DNA from: Mycolicibacterium xanthum
GTDB lineage: Bacteria; Actinomycetota; Actinomycetes; Mycobacteriales; Mycobacteriaceae
DNA length: 64,000 nt
Assembly: GCF_019710635.1 (NCBI RefSeq)
Contig: NZ_JAIFZS010000038.1
Coordinates: 1-64,000 of the forward strand
Direction of reading: 5' to 3'
Every line of letters starts with the position of its first letter. Position 1 is the stretch's first letter. The translations under genes were made by a program, and so were the position numbers. The notes under the pieces were generated by a model. It saw only the letters and a program-made list of their open reading frames with translations, ran no database searches and was not told the DNA's origin. This document shows positions 63,918 through 64,000 of this stretch, piece after piece.

Positions 63918-64000
63918 GGGTCAATGATGGCGCACACCATGGGGTTGCGGTGAGCAGATCGGCAACGCCGAAGCCGCCGAAACGACCACGCCATAACCGA

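Overview
This window is high-GC actinobacterial DNA that reads as a chromosomal piece of a fast-growing Mycobacterium (Mycolicibacterium type). The evidence is a complete yrbEA-yrbEB-mceA-F operon with two Mce-associated genes, a DUF3556 membrane protein, a DUF5302 protein, a deazaflavin-dependent nitroreductase, a fasciclin protein, a wax-ester synthase relative, frequent GTG starts and many 4-base ATGA/GTGA overlaps. From memory of M. tuberculosis, the stretch from about 13.3 to 21.4 kb keeps the order and relative orientation of Rv1155, Rv1153c, Rv1152, Rv1151c, Rv1144, Rv1143 and Rv1142c, inverted here. The pair at 34.8-36.9 kb matches Rv0654/Rv0653c. No tRNA, rRNA, CRISPR array, IS element or prophage was seen.

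Layout. (1) 0.6-7.0 kb: a LytS-type sensor kinase and a LytTR response regulator, then two pairs of a small DUF485-like membrane protein plus a sodium:solute symporter of the acetate/pyruvate (ActP/MctC) type, ended by a 16-bp perfect hairpin. (2) 7.0-13.1 kb: a leftward set of a Rieske oxygenase, a frameshifted SnoaL/NTF2-like gene and a carboxymuconolactone-decarboxylase-like gene, divergent from a TetR regulator, an MFS pump and an acyltransferase-3. (3) 13.1-24.6 kb: the Rv1155-Rv1142c-like block, a nitronate-monooxygenase-like gene, a 49-residue gene with a leader-like upstream region and a terminator, a CPBP protease, a gamma-carbonic anhydrase, an SDR and a frameshifted TetR gene. (4) 24.7-28.7 kb: a secreted fasciclin protein and a thiolase/crotonase/acyl-CoA dehydrogenase operon. 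(5) 28.8-34.7 kb: an AMP-forming carboxylate activator coupled to a LuxC/EhpG-like acyl reductase, a FadR-type regulator, DUF3556 and DoxX. (6) 34.8-39.0 kb: a carotenoid oxygenase with its divergent TetR and two clear operator copies, a wax-ester synthase relative and an SDR. (7) 39.0-50.1 kb: the leftward mce operon. (8) 50.2-64 kb: a decayed VOC gene, TetR, an alpha/beta hydrolase coupled to a three-domain kinase/aminotransferase fusion, a 6 x 20-bp tandem repeat, an epoxide-hydrolase-like protein, a class III cyclase, a permuted papain-like amidase, a Vgb-like propeller, a DDN-like protein, a serine beta-lactamase-family hydrolase and a methyltransferase.

Taken together the genes suggest uptake and catabolism of small carboxylates, lipids and ring compounds: two acetate-type permeases, an Mce lipid importer, racemase and beta-oxidation enzymes, a Rieske oxygenase and a carotenoid cleaver, each with a local TetR or GntR regulator. 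The strongest candidates for something not yet described are the EhpF/EhpG-like carboxylate-reducing pair, the 978-residue kinase/barrel/aminotransferase fusion, the doubled permease operon under LytS/LytTR, and the leader region before the 49-residue gene. Three genes carry small lesions (near 7735, 24174 and 50500). These are either real decay or sequencing errors.
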